A stretch of DNA of 64,000 nt from JAXHTY01 sp034189225 (GTDB lineage Bacteria > Desulfobacterota > Desulfobacteria > Desulfobacterales > Desulfosudaceae). Of the stretch, positions 41,760 to 49,762 are shown one piece after another; position 1 is the stretch's first letter; each line of letters begins with the position of its first letter. Both the position numbers and the translations under genes were made by a program. Under the pieces are notes generated by a model. The model did no database searches. It worked only from the letters and a program-made list of their open reading frames with translations, and was not told where the DNA came from. The stretch covers positions 1 to 64,000 of the forward strand of contig JAXHVL010000189.1 of NCBI GenBank assembly GCA_034189225.1, read 5' to 3'.

Positions 41760-42983
41760 TCAGTGGGCTTCCTCGGCTCCGAAGACGATTTCCAGGTCTT
41801 TATCGCCGCGGCCGGAGAGATTGACCACGATGATTTTATTTTTGTCCCGTTTGGGCGCTTCTTTGATGGCGGCGGCCAGGGCGTGGGCGCTTTCCAGGGC
41901 CGGTATGATACCTTCCTTGCGGCAGAGCAGCGCAAATGCATCCAGGGCCTCGGTGTCATTGGCCGTGGTATAGGTGACGCGGTTCATGTCCTTAAGCATG
42001 GCGTGTTCCGGTCCGACGCCGGGATAGTCCAGGCCGGCGGATACGGAATGAACCGGTGAAATCTGGCCGTTTGGGTCCTGGAGCACGTAAGATTTGGAAC
42101 CGTGCAGCACGCCTTCGGCTCCGCGGTTCAGTGTGGCGCTGTGAGCATTGGTGTCGATGCCTTCACCGCCGGCTTCGACGCCGATCATTTCCACCGCATC
42201 ATTAATAAAGGGGTAGAAAAGGCCCATGGCATTGCTGCCGCCGCCCACGCAGGCGATCAATACATCGGGCAGTTTTCCGGTTGTTTGCATCATCTGGTCC
42301 CGGGTTTCCTCGCCTATAATTTTCTGAAAGTCGCGCACCATGGCGGGGTAGGGATGGGGGCCGGCCACCGAACCGATCACGTAGTAAGTGTCCCGAACGC
42401 TGGCCACCCAGTGCCGCAGGGTCTCGTTCATGGCGTCTTTCAGGGTGCCGGCACCGGAATTCACGGGCGTTACATCCGCGCCCAGAAGCTTCATCCGCTT
42501 GACATTGGGGGCCTGGCGCCGGATATCTTCGACGCCCATGAAGACTTCGCAGGTCATGCCCATGAGCGCGGCGGCGGTAGCGGTGGCCACGCCGTGCTGG
42601 CCGGCGCCGGTTTCAGCGATGACGCGGTTTTTGCCCATCCATTTGGCCAGCAGTACCTGGCCGATGGTGTTGTTGATCTTGTGGGCGCCGGTATGGGCCA
42701 GGTCTTCCCGCTTGAGGTAGACGGCGGCGCCGCCCAGGTGCCGGGTCAGGCGTTCGGCGAAAAACAGCGGGGTGGGACGGCCCACGTAATCGGTGAGAAG
42801 GGTGGCGAGCTCCTTTTGAAAGCCGGGGTCCGGCATGATTTTCCTGCGCTGGTCGTCAAGTTCCAGGATGGCGGGCATGAGGGTCTCGGCAATGTACATG
42901 CCGCCGTACTGCCGGAAATGCCCCTTGTCGTCGGGGAATTCCCCGTAAGGGGCGGTGAACAAAATGTTGCTGGATTGTTCCAT
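41760..42983 (-). CDS. trpB: Tryptophan synthase beta subunit
   Basis: TrpB is a PLP enzyme that joins indole with serine to make tryptophan. The protein is 407 residues. The PLP lysine is in HTGAHKINNTIGQ, and CVGGGSNAMG binds the phosphate. It is the TrpB1 type that pairs with TrpA. AAGGAG lies before the ATG. It follows trpF by 12 bases and precedes trpA by 25 bases. Confidence 0.97.
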   Translation of the reverse strand: MEQSSNILFTAPYGEFPDDKGHFRQYGGMYIAETLMPAILELDDQRRKIMPDPGFQKELATLLTDYVGRPTPLFFAERLTRHLGGAAVYLKREDLAHTGAHKINNTIGQVLLAKWMGKNRVIAETGAGQHGVATATAAALMGMTCEVFMGVEDIRRQAPNVKRMKLLGADVTPVNSGAGTLKDAMNETLRHWVASVRDTYYVIGSVAGPHPYPAMVRDFQKIIGEETRDQMMQTTGKLPDVLIACVGGGSNAMGLFYPFINDAVEMIGVEAGGEGIDTNAHSATLNRGAEGVLHGSKSYVLQDPNGQISPVHSVSAGLDYPGVGPEHAMLKDMNRVTYTTANDTEALDAFALLCRKEGIIPALESAHALAAAIKEAPKRDKNKIIVVNLSGRGDKDLEIVFGAEEAH

Positions 42984-42995
42984 TGTTGTTTCTCC

Positions 42996-43667
42996 TTAAA
43001 AAATATTCTGTATGGTTCGATGAATAGAGGTGTTATGCACGGTTTCAATGAACCGTACCACCTTGTTCATGTCTTTCCGGCCGGGTTCGGCTTCCACGCC
43101 GGAACTCACATCCACCCCCTCGGGCAGGACCGCATTGATGGCGGTCTCAATATTGGCCGGCGACAGGCCGCCGGCAAGAATAAGGGGTCGGCCGGCAGGG
43201 ATGGATCGGGCATCGGACCAGTTCCAGGCCCGGGCGTTGCCGCCGGGCAGCTTTCCTTCCCCGCATTCGGTGAGATAGGCGGATACGCCGTTGTAGGTGG
43301 CGGCATGGTCAAACGACGGTGTTTTATACGTAAACAGGGCCTTTATGACCAGAATGCCCTGCGCCCGAAGCTGCGCTGCCAGTTCCGGCGGTTCTGCGCC
43401 GTGCAGTTGAACCCCGGCAAGGCCGCAGTCCTTCACCTTCTGCATAATCGTATCAAAGGGTTCGTTGACGAAAATGCCGATGGATTTTGCCCTGCCTGCC
43501 ACGGCGGCGCAGATCTCTGCTGCCTGACCATCGGACACGAAGCGGGGGCTTTTTTCAAAAAACACACACCCGATGGCATGGGCGCCCAGGTCGACGCATT
43601 TTTCCGCCTCTTCGGGCAGGGTCAGGCCGCAGATCTTGATCTGAGGGCATTGGTTCTTTTCATTCAT
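42996..43667 (-). CDS. trpF: Phosphoribosylanthranilate isomerase
   Basis: TrpF converts phosphoribosylanthranilate to CdRP. The protein is 223 residues, a TIM barrel. The catalytic cysteine is in KICGLT, QLHGAEPP is a conserved loop, and LAGGLSPANIETAI and DVSSGVEAEPGRKD bind phosphate and substrate. It overlaps the end of trpC by 8 bases. Confidence 0.96.
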   Translation of the reverse strand: MNEKNQCPQIKICGLTLPEEAEKCVDLGAHAIGCVFFEKSPRFVSDGQAAEICAAVAGRAKSIGIFVNEPFDTIMQKVKDCGLAGVQLHGAEPPELAAQLRAQGILVIKALFTYKTPSFDHAATYNGVSAYLTECGEGKLPGGNARAWNWSDARSIPAGRPLILAGGLSPANIETAINAVLPEGVDVSSGVEAEPGRKDMNKVVRFIETVHNTSIHRTIQNIF

Positions 43668-44478
43668 TTGCCGGTGTGTGCTCCCTGTTTGTAAGTGTTT
43701 TGAGAAAGGCGACAGTATCGTCGGCCCGCACCAGGCTTTCTCCGATCAAAAAGTTATTGATGCCGGCGGTTCTGGTTTGCTGAATATCCTTTGCATTGGC
43801 AATGCCGCTGGCGGCCACCGGTATCTGCCGGGAGGTCAACTGTCCCACCAGCCGGGCCGCGACCCGGATATCGGTTTTGAATGTTTTCAGGTCCCGGTTG
43901 TTGATGCCGATCAGCTCTGCACCGGCGGCGGTGGCGGTTTCCAGGTCTTTTTCGTCATGGACTTCAACCAGCGTATCCAGATGGAGCGTCCGGCTCAGGT
44001 CAATCAGTTCCGAAAGCATCGCTGGTGTCAGGATGCGGACAATCAGCAGCACCGCGTCTGCGCCCATGACAGCGGATTCATAAACCTGGTAATCGCTGAT
44101 GAGAAAGTCTTTTCGCAGAACGGGAAGGCTTGCGGCGGCCCTGGCGGCTTTCAGGTCGTCGGCGGCCCCTTTGAAATAAGTGGCGTCGGTGAGCACGGAG
44201 ATGGCCGTCGCCCCGCCCTGTTCATATTTCCGGGCATAGGCCGCGGGGTCAAGGTTCGCCCGGATCTCCCCTTTGGACGGGGATGCGCGCTTGATCTCCG
44301 CGATGATGCCGGTGCCGGTGTCATGGGTCTGGCGCAGAGCGCGGGTAAAGTGGCGGTAGTCGTCCCGGTCTTCGGCCATTTCTTTCAGGTCGTCCAGGGG
44401 CAGGCGGGACAGTGCCGCGGCGATTTCTTCTGCTTTGGTGGTAACGATTTTTGTGAGTATGTCTGTCATTGGTTTCAT
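43660..44478 (-). CDS. trpC: Indole-3-glycerol phosphate synthase
   Basis: TrpC closes the indole ring of CdRP. The protein is 272 residues. IIAEIKRASPSKG holds the catalytic lysine, VLRKDFLI and ELIGINNRDLKTF are conserved, and ASGIANAKDI binds phosphate. It is not fused to TrpF. The ATG overlaps the trpD stop codon (ATGA); a second ATG 9 bases in is possible. Confidence 0.97.
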   Translation of the reverse strand: MKPMTDILTKIVTTKAEEIAAALSRLPLDDLKEMAEDRDDYRHFTRALRQTHDTGTGIIAEIKRASPSKGEIRANLDPAAYARKYEQGGATAISVLTDATYFKGAADDLKAARAAASLPVLRKDFLISDYQVYESAVMGADAVLLIVRILTPAMLSELIDLSRTLHLDTLVEVHDEKDLETATAAGAELIGINNRDLKTFKTDIRVAARLVGQLTSRQIPVAASGIANAKDIQQTRTAGINNFLIGESLVRADDTVAFLKTLTNREHTPANE

Positions 44479-45494
44479 CCATTGGCGTTGGTAAACGCAA
44501 TCAGCTGTTCCAATTTGTCCAGGGCCTTGCCTGTGTCGATGGTGTCGTTGGCCAGGAGAATACCATCTGCAAGATCGGCGGCCATGCTGGCCGATACCAG
44601 CGCGGCACCGGCGTTGATGACCGTTACGTTCCGTCTCGGCCCTTTGTCTTCGCCGCTGAGAATCGCCCGGGTAATGACGGCGTTTTCTTCGGGGGTCCCG
44701 CCGGCCATTGATTCGGGTTTGGCCCGGTCTTCAAAGAATTGTTCCGGTGAAATGTCATAGGTTCGGACGGTACGGTCGTTGAGTTCCGTTATGCGGGTGG
44801 GGGTGCAGACGGAAATTTCGTCCAGCCCGTCGTGGCCGTGTACCACAAAGGCCCGCCTCGCGCCGAGAAGGTTCAGTGCATTGGCAAACATTTCCGTGAG
44901 TTGGGGGGCGAATACCCCGATGATCTGGCAGTTGGCGGCCGCCGGGTTGGTGAGAGGACCGAGCATGTTGAATATGCTGCGGACACCCAGCTCTTTTCGC
45001 GGACCGGCTGCGTATTTCATAGCCCCGTGAAACAGCGGTGCGAACAGGAAACCGATTCCGATTTCATTGATGGCTTCTTCTGCCACTTCCGGCTCGGTGT
45101 CGAGGTTCACGCCCAGGGCTTCCAGCACATCTGCGCTGCCGCACTGGCTGGAGATGGACCGGTTGCCGTGCTTGGCCACGGTGGCGCCACCCCCGGCCAC
45201 CACAAAGGCCGCCGTGGTGGAGATGTTGAAGGTTTTGGCGCCGTCGCCGCCCGTGCCGCATGTGTCGACCACAGCAGGGGCCGCGGCCTGGATACGGGTG
45301 GCTTTACGGCGCATGGCCTCGGCCGCTCCGGCCAGTTCCTCGAACGTTTCACCCTTGGTGGCCAGGGCGCCAATAAAAGCGCCGATCTGGGCGTCGGTCA
45401 TTTCGCCGGAAAAGATCGATGACAGGGTATCGTCCATTTCGTTTCGGCCCAGGTCGGTTTTATTGATAATTTTTGTAAGCGTATCCTTAAACAT
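44475..45494 (-). CDS. trpD: Anthranilate phosphoribosyltransferase
   Basis: TrpD joins anthranilate to PRPP. The protein is 339 residues. DTCGTGGDGAKTFNIST is the PRPP-binding signature, VAKHGNRSISSQCGSADVLE is conserved, and HGHDGLDEIS lies in the active site. GGAGG lies 5 bases before the ATG. It overlaps trpG by 8 bases and is separate from the glutaminase, unlike the E. coli fusion. Confidence 0.97.
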   Translation of the reverse strand: MFKDTLTKIINKTDLGRNEMDDTLSSIFSGEMTDAQIGAFIGALATKGETFEELAGAAEAMRRKATRIQAAAPAVVDTCGTGGDGAKTFNISTTAAFVVAGGGATVAKHGNRSISSQCGSADVLEALGVNLDTEPEVAEEAINEIGIGFLFAPLFHGAMKYAAGPRKELGVRSIFNMLGPLTNPAAANCQIIGVFAPQLTEMFANALNLLGARRAFVVHGHDGLDEISVCTPTRITELNDRTVRTYDISPEQFFEDRAKPESMAGGTPEENAVITRAILSGEDKGPRRNVTVINAGAALVSASMAADLADGILLANDTIDTGKALDKLEQLIAFTNANG

Positions 45495-46068
45495 GGGGTT
45501 CCTCCTCCATTTTTAAAAAGTTTTTTAATATGCGTTTTCCTTTGGGGGTCATGATCGATTCCGGGTGGAACTGAATGCCCTCGGTGGGGTGGGTCTTGTG
45601 GCGGATGGCCATGATTTCGCCGTTATCGGTCTGCGCGCTGATGTCCAGGCAGTCGGGCAGGCTCTGCCGGTGGGCCACCAGGGAATGGTATCGCATGGCG
45701 TCGAAGGGAGACGGGATTTTGTGGAAAATCGTCCGGCCGTCGGTGGTCACGGCCGAGGTTTTGCCGTGCATGATGCGGTCGGCCAGGACGATGGTGCCCC
45801 CGAATGCCTCGGCAATGGCCTGGTGACCCAGGCATACCCCCAGAATCGGCATCCGGCCTGAAAAATGTTTTATAAGTTCCAGCGAGATGCCCGCGCCCTG
45901 CGGACGTCCGGGACCGGGCGACAGCACGATATGGGAAGGTGCCATGGCTTCGATATCGGCGATGGTGATCCTGTCGTTGCGCGCCACATGAACATCTGCG
46001 TTCAGCATTCGCAGGTATTGGACCAGGTTGTAAGTGAATGAATCGTAATTGTCGATCATCAGTATCAT
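45487..46068 (-). CDS. trpG: Anthranilate synthase glutaminase subunit
   Basis: TrpG supplies ammonia from glutamine to TrpE. The protein is 193 residues, a class I amidotransferase. The nucleophile is in GVCLGHQAIAEAFGG (about Cys79), and the His-Glu pair is in QFHPESIMT near 168-172. It starts 18 bases after trpE and could also serve 4-amino-4-deoxychorismate synthesis, though operon context favours tryptophan. Confidence 0.96.
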   Translation of the reverse strand: MILMIDNYDSFTYNLVQYLRMLNADVHVARNDRITIADIEAMAPSHIVLSPGPGRPQGAGISLELIKHFSGRMPILGVCLGHQAIAEAFGGTIVLADRIMHGKTSAVTTDGRTIFHKIPSPFDAMRYHSLVAHRQSLPDCLDISAQTDNGEIMAIRHKTHPTEGIQFHPESIMTPKGKRILKNFLKMEEEPHV

Positions 46069-46086
46069 GATAAGGGTCTCCGGATG

Positions 46087-47589
46087 TTATAATTGTTCCT
46101 CGGTCGTGCCGGTCAGTTGTAACGCCTTTTGAATGGCCATGGCCTTGTTCACGGTTTCCACCCGTTCTTTTTCGGGGTCGGAATCCGCGACGATTCCGGC
46201 GCCGGCCCGGACCGTGAGCCGGTCGTCTTCAATGGTTGCCGTTCGGATGGTGATGGCCAGATCCATGTTGCCGTTGAACGATATATAGCCCACCGCACCG
46301 CCATAGGGGCCGCGGGGGCCATCCTCAAGATCGCCGATGATTTCCATGGCGCGGATTTTGGGCGCGCCGGAAAGGGTGCCGGCCGGAAAGGTGGCGGCCA
46401 GAAGGTCCCATGCATCAAGATCTTTTTGCAGGTCGCAGGTGATGTTGGAGACCATGTGCATGACATGCGAGTACCGCTCCACGAACATCAGGTCCGTGAC
46501 CTGGACCGTTCCGGTCACGGCCACCCGGCCCAGGTCGTTTCTGCCCAGGTCCACCAGCATGAGGTGCTCGGCACGTTCTTTTTCGTCCTTGAGCATTTCG
46601 TCGGCCAGTGCCCGGTCTTCCTGTTCGGTTTTGCCGCGGGGCCGGGTGCCGGCGATGGGCCTCACCGTTGCAACCCGGTTTTCCAGCCGCACCATGGTTT
46701 CCGGCGATGACCCCACCAGTGCCATGTTTCCGATATGCATAAAATAGAGATAAGGGGACGGATTGATGTAGCGCTGGGCCCGGTAAAGCGTCCACAGGTC
46801 CGGGGCCGGGTCGCAGGAAAAAGGCTGGGAGATTACCGCCTGAATAATATCTCCCTGCCGGATGTGCTCCTTGGTGATGTGGACCTTTTCCCGGTAGGCG
46901 TCCTCATCGTTTTCCGGGGCCAGCTCGCAGGGCGGCAGCCGGGATGTTCCGGTTTCCTCCGGCATTGGCTTGCGGATGGCGTCCAGCAGGGCCTCGACTT
47001 TGCGGGTGGCCGCGTCGTATGCCGCTTCCAGTTTCTTGCTATCCGCCGCCATGCTGTCGGTAAAGGCGATGGCAACGGCAAATAGGGTGTGCTGAATGTT
47101 GTCAAAGATTATCAGGGAATCCGGAACGATGAAATCGGCCACCGGTTTGTCCGGGGGCAGCCGGTTTTCAATGGCCTCGAAAAAGGAGACGGTCTCATAG
47201 GAGAAATACCCGACAAGGCCGCCCCAGAATCGGGGCAGTTCAGGCACGTCCGCCGGAATATAGGCCTCCATGAGCTCCCTCAGCACGGCCATGGGCCTCC
47301 CGTTGTGGGGGATGGAACGGGGTTCCTGACCATCACGGATATCCACATAATCCCGAAAAACGCGGACCCGGGTTTTTGTGGACGCTCCCAGAAAACTGTA
47401 CCGCCCCCACCGCTCACCGCCTTCGGCGCTTTCCAGAAGAAACACCGGTTCGCCTTTTGTGTAGATTTTTTTCAAGAGGGATACCGGCGTATCCGTGTCG
47501 GCCAGCATCTTTGTGCATACCGGGATAACATTGCTTGTTTTGCCCATGGCGCAGAAGGTGTCTTTGTCCGGAAATCGGTTTAAAATCAT
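46087..47589 (-). CDS. trpE: Anthranilate synthase component I
   Basis: TrpE converts chorismate to anthranilate with TrpG. The protein is 500 residues. The N-terminal LLESAEGGERWGRYSFLG region holds the tryptophan feedback site (LLES motif). The chorismate-binding core carries GSSPETMVRLE, TRPRGKT and SGAPKIRAMEIIGDLE. The ATG at 47589 has AAAGG 7-10 bases upstream. It is the first structural gene of trpEGDCFBA, about 130 bases after the leader peptide. Confidence 0.97.
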   Translation of the reverse strand: MILNRFPDKDTFCAMGKTSNVIPVCTKMLADTDTPVSLLKKIYTKGEPVFLLESAEGGERWGRYSFLGASTKTRVRVFRDYVDIRDGQEPRSIPHNGRPMAVLRELMEAYIPADVPELPRFWGGLVGYFSYETVSFFEAIENRLPPDKPVADFIVPDSLIIFDNIQHTLFAVAIAFTDSMAADSKKLEAAYDAATRKVEALLDAIRKPMPEETGTSRLPPCELAPENDEDAYREKVHITKEHIRQGDIIQAVISQPFSCDPAPDLWTLYRAQRYINPSPYLYFMHIGNMALVGSSPETMVRLENRVATVRPIAGTRPRGKTEQEDRALADEMLKDEKERAEHLMLVDLGRNDLGRVAVTGTVQVTDLMFVERYSHVMHMVSNITCDLQKDLDAWDLLAATFPAGTLSGAPKIRAMEIIGDLEDGPRGPYGGAVGYISFNGNMDLAITIRTATIEDDRLTVRAGAGIVADSDPEKERVETVNKAMAIQKALQLTGTTEEQL

Positions 47590-47605
47590 TTTCAATCCTT
47601 TTGCA

Positions 47606-47640
47606 ATAAAAAAGGCCGCCGGTTGCCTGCCCGCGGCCTT
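47606..47640 (-). terminator. trp attenuator terminator (segments 3:4)
   Basis: On the minus strand AAGGCCGC pairs with GCGGCCTT, followed by TTTTTTATT. The 5' arm contains CCGCGGGCAG (47636-47627), which can instead pair perfectly over 10 bases with CTGCCCGCGG (47668-47659) of the preceding hairpin. Pairing is therefore mutually exclusive, as in a classical attenuator. Confidence 0.85.
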
Positions 47641-47656
47641 CTTCTGTGATAAAAAA

Positions 47657-47688
47657 AACCGCGGGCAGCTTTCGGTTTGCCCACGGTT
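47657..47688 (-). promoter_or_regulatory. trp attenuator pause/protector hairpin (segments 1:2)
   Basis: On the minus strand AACCGTGGGCA pairs with TGCCCGCGGTT around a 10-base loop and is followed by a run of eight T bases. Its 3' arm is the partner of the antiterminator. It starts 30 bases after the leader-peptide stop. Confidence 0.8.
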
Positions 47689-47718
47689 TTGTTGTTGTTT
47701 TATTTTATGTTCAGCAAC

Positions 47719-47820
47719 TCAGGAGCCGTCGGCAGACCACGCACACCAAGCCTGCCACCACCAGTTGCCGTCCATGCAAATGGAAATCGTTTCGGTTAAT
47801 GTTGTTTTTGTCCGGTTCAT
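47719..47820 (-). CDS. trpL: trp leader peptide
   Basis: This 33-residue leader begins MNRTKTTLTETISIC and continues MDGNWWWQAWCAWSADGS. Trp codons lie at residues 20, 21, 22, 25 and 28. Ribosome stalling at these codons when charged tRNA-Trp is low would free segment 2 to pair with segment 3 and prevent termination. The ribosome-binding site (AAAGAAA) is weak. A second in-frame ATG at residue 16 is possible. Confidence 0.85.
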   Translation of the reverse strand: MNRTKTTLTETISICMDGNWWWQAWCAWSADGS

Positions 47821-47860
47821 TGGTTTCTTTAATTGCCGTTAAAATAGTATTTTCGTAGTT

Positions 47861-47888
47861 ATTATGATGAATCGTTGCTGCTTGTCAA
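47861..47888 (-). promoter_or_regulatory. trp operon promoter
   Basis: On the minus strand TTGACA (47888-47883) and CATAAT (47866-47861) are separated by 16 bases. The leader peptide starts about 35 bases after the expected start of transcription. Confidence 0.7.
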
Positions 47889-47906
47889 GCATTTTTTCCA
47901 TTTTTA

Positions 47907-48689
47907 TCAAATCGTCGAGGCAGGGCGGGACGACGGGGCGGGGGAGTGTTTTACTTGAAATTCCACCCGCCGGTTCTGCGTCCGGCCCACAGGCGAGCTG
48001 TTGCTGGCAGCGGGCCGGGAATCACCGAAAGCCCGTGTCTGAATGCGGTTCGGGTCGATGCCTTTTTCCATCAGATAACGCCGTACGGCATTGGCACGTT
48101 TTTCTGAGAGCTTTTCGTTGTATAGTTCGGGGCCCAGTGCGCAGGTGTGGCCCCGTACCTCCAGCACGGCGTCGGAGTCCTGCTTCAGCTGTTGGGCCAT
48201 GTCATTGAGCAGGGGGTGAAAAACCGGTTTCACGCCGGCTTTGTTCAGGTCGAAAATTACGGTGTTGTCGGCTCTGGCTTCCGGCGGCAGGGTCGTGTTC
48301 ATGGCCTTGGCAGCGGCTGAGCCACCGGGACAGGTGCCGCACTGGCGGGCAAACACGAACCCGGCGCCGTTTTTTTCGGAATAGCCCACGTCCCGACATC
48401 GGAACTGAACCCGGTTGTTTCGGAGAATGGCTTCCCAATGGACATCGTCCAGCCGCTTGATCATCACCCGGGTGTTTTTGTCCACATCCGGGCATATTTT
48501 GCTGAAGGCGCGGGGATTTTTGACCGCGGCCATATAGCTTCCATTTTTGGAAACATCTGTAAGGGTGGAAGACATGGGGCATAGGCCGAGAAATTCGTTG
48601 AATGCATAAAAATCCGCAGCCGCGGGCAGGTCGGTGCCGCCAAAGATAAGGCAGACAAATACCAGAACGTTGAAAAATGAAGTACGCAT
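47907..48689 (-). CDS. OmpA-family outer-membrane/peptidoglycan-binding protein
   Basis: This 260-residue protein has a signal peptide (TSFFNVLVFVCLIFGGT...PAAA), an N-terminal domain with cysteines (about 35-150), and an OmpA/MotB C-terminal domain. LEVRGHTCALGPELYNEKLS, RANAVRRYLMEKGID and RTQNRRVEF match the peptidoglycan-binding fold. It is probably an envelope anchor protein. The ATG at 48689 begins the signal peptide, although the ribosome-binding site is poor. It lies just upstream of the trp promoter on the same strand. Confidence 0.85.
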   Translation of the reverse strand: MRTSFFNVLVFVCLIFGGTDLPAAADFYAFNEFLGLCPMSSTLTDVSKNGSYMAAVKNPRAFSKICPDVDKNTRVMIKRLDDVHWEAILRNNRVQFRCRDVGYSEKNGAGFVFARQCGTCPGGSAAAKAMNTTLPPEARADNTVIFDLNKAGVKPVFHPLLNDMAQQLKQDSDAVLEVRGHTCALGPELYNEKLSEKRANAVRRYLMEKGIDPNRIQTRAFGDSRPAASNSSPVGRTQNRRVEFQVKHSPAPSSRPASTI

Positions 48690-48796
48690 GGTCACGACTG
48701 TCAATGGGTTGGGATAGCGGAAAAATTCACATTTCTGGATTGGAAACACCAGAGTGTGCCATGTCACCAGAGAAGTGTTATTTATGCCACATGGAA

Positions 48797-48878
48797 CCTG
48801 GAAGCCTGAAGGCTTCCGCTACACTTGACGATGGATGCCCAAGTATGCACATGTAGCGGAAGGCTTTAGCCTTCCATC
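48797..48878. repeat. Inverted pair of 'cttccgctaca' hairpins
   Basis: GAAGCCTGAAGGCTTCCGC and TGTAGCGGAAGGCTTTAGCC lie in inverted orientation and match the elements at 30993-31088. Confidence 0.7.
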
Positions 48879-48899
48879 AGGATTAAAACACGAAATTCG

Positions 48900-49030
48900 A
48901 TACATATATCTTCGTGTCCTTCGTGATCTTCGTGGTAATCAACCCCAGGTAATTGTACCACGAAGCTCACGAAGAACACGAAGGGTGAGTGCAAGCACCC
49001 CATGTGCCTTCGTGTTTCGAATTATAAATG
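48900..49030. repeat. 'ccacgaag...cacgaagg' hairpin repeat
   Basis: CCTTCGTGATCTTCGTGG and CCACGAAGCTCACGAAG mirror each other. The same family is at the window ends and at 49395-49480. Confidence 0.75.
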
Positions 49031-49047
49031 TTCACTGCGAAGCCTGT

Positions 49048-49104
49048 AAACAACCCCCTTACAGGGGTAACCAGAGCCAGCCCCTCTGGGGTTGAATGTT
49101 TACT
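49048..49104. repeat. Palindromic repeat GTAAAC...GTTTAC
   Basis: GTAAACAA and TGTTTAC enclose CCCCTTACAGGGG and AGCCCCTCTGGGG hairpins. It is the second full copy of the family at 26792-26852. Confidence 0.7.
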
Positions 49105-49144
49105 CTATTTTCCTATTATCGCATATAATGGAGCAAAATGCAAT

Positions 49145-49225
49145 CTATTCACGTTTGACAATCACTGCCGTGCCCATACCGCCGCCGGCGCACAAAGTGG
49201 CCAGCCCCAGTTTCGCATCCCGGCG
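49145..49225 (-). pseudogene. C-terminal fragment of a thiolase
   Basis: On the minus strand the last 26 codons before a TAG read RDAKLGLATLCAGGGMGTAV and then IVKRE, the well-known C-terminus of acetyl-CoA acetyltransferases. The rest of the gene is absent; upstream the fragment runs into the repeat at 49226-49312. Confidence 0.75.
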
Positions 49226-49312
49226 TTTTATTCAGTCAATAAAACCTTGTCCTCTGGGCCAGGTCAGCGAGTAAAGGCTATGCCGGTAAGGACCAAAGCA
49301 CGAAATTCGAAA
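49226..49312 (+). repeat. Repeat G, copy 1
   Basis: TCAGTCAATAAAACCTTGTC, then CCTCTGGGCCAGGTCAGCG and GCTATGCCGGTAAGGA, is repeated almost unchanged at 56076-56157 and partly in inverse form at 63432-63462. Confidence 0.75.
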
Positions 49313-49394
49313 TTAGAAATTCGAAACAAATCCGAATACCAAGTGTTCCAATGATCAAAACAGATACCGGAGTGTTCCGGGGCATCAACGCGAT

Positions 49395-49480
49395 GCATTT
49401 ATCTTCGTGTCCTTCGTGCTCTTCGTGGTAATCAACTCCAGACAATTGAACCACGAAGTTCACGAAGGACACGAAGGGTG
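49395..49480. repeat. 'cttcgtg/cacgaag' hairpin repeat
   Basis: CTTCGTGTCCTTCGTGCTC is mirrored by GAAGTTCACGAAGGACACG. It has the same text as the window ends. Confidence 0.75.
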
Positions 49481-49481
49481 A

Positions 49482-49543
49482 GCTCAGACAGTCTGCCCGC
49501 GTCTTCCGAAAAAACCGCCCCTGCTCGGCTGCGCTGCAAGGGG
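49482..49543 (+). repeat. Family B fragment
   Basis: Only the part CAGTCTGCCCGCGTCTTCCG to CTGCGCTGCAAGGGG of family B is present. Confidence 0.7.
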
Positions 49544-49584
49544 TATTGGTAAATAGTGCTTTGTGTTTTTGAAATCGATGGTGT

Positions 49585-49745
49585 ACAAATCAGTGAGGGG
49601 TGAGAATTGAGGGGGGAGTTGTGAGTTTTGAGGGGTGAGGGGGGCGATGAGGGGTGGCGGGGTGACGTTTCTCATACCTCAACGCTCATTCCGCACAACT
49701 CAACTCTCACAACTCATACTTCACCCCTCACAACTTACAACGCTT
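49585..49745. repeat. GA/CT-rich imperfect inverted repeat before cinA
   Basis: A purine-rich stretch (GTGAGGGGTGAGAATTGAGG, AGTTGTGAGTTTTGAG) is mirrored by a pyrimidine-rich stretch (CTCAACTCTCACAACTCATA, CACCCCTCACAACTTAC). Similar text lies before the dehydrogenase gene at 9378-9402. Confidence 0.65.
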
Positions 49746-49762
49746 AATCCATGGAGTTTCGA

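Noticed and set aside
40928..41959. Longer trpA frame starting at 41959
   Set aside because: The extra 75 residues overlap trpB in another frame, and the ATG at 41734 has a ribosome-binding site and matches family length.
42102..43694. Open frame of 530 codons on the plus strand
   Set aside because: It is antisense to trpB and trpF and has no recognisable motif.
48900..49480. Possible CRISPR array from repeated cacgaag text
   Set aside because: The units are not evenly spaced and there are no spacers; they are hairpin repeats of the same type as at the window ends.
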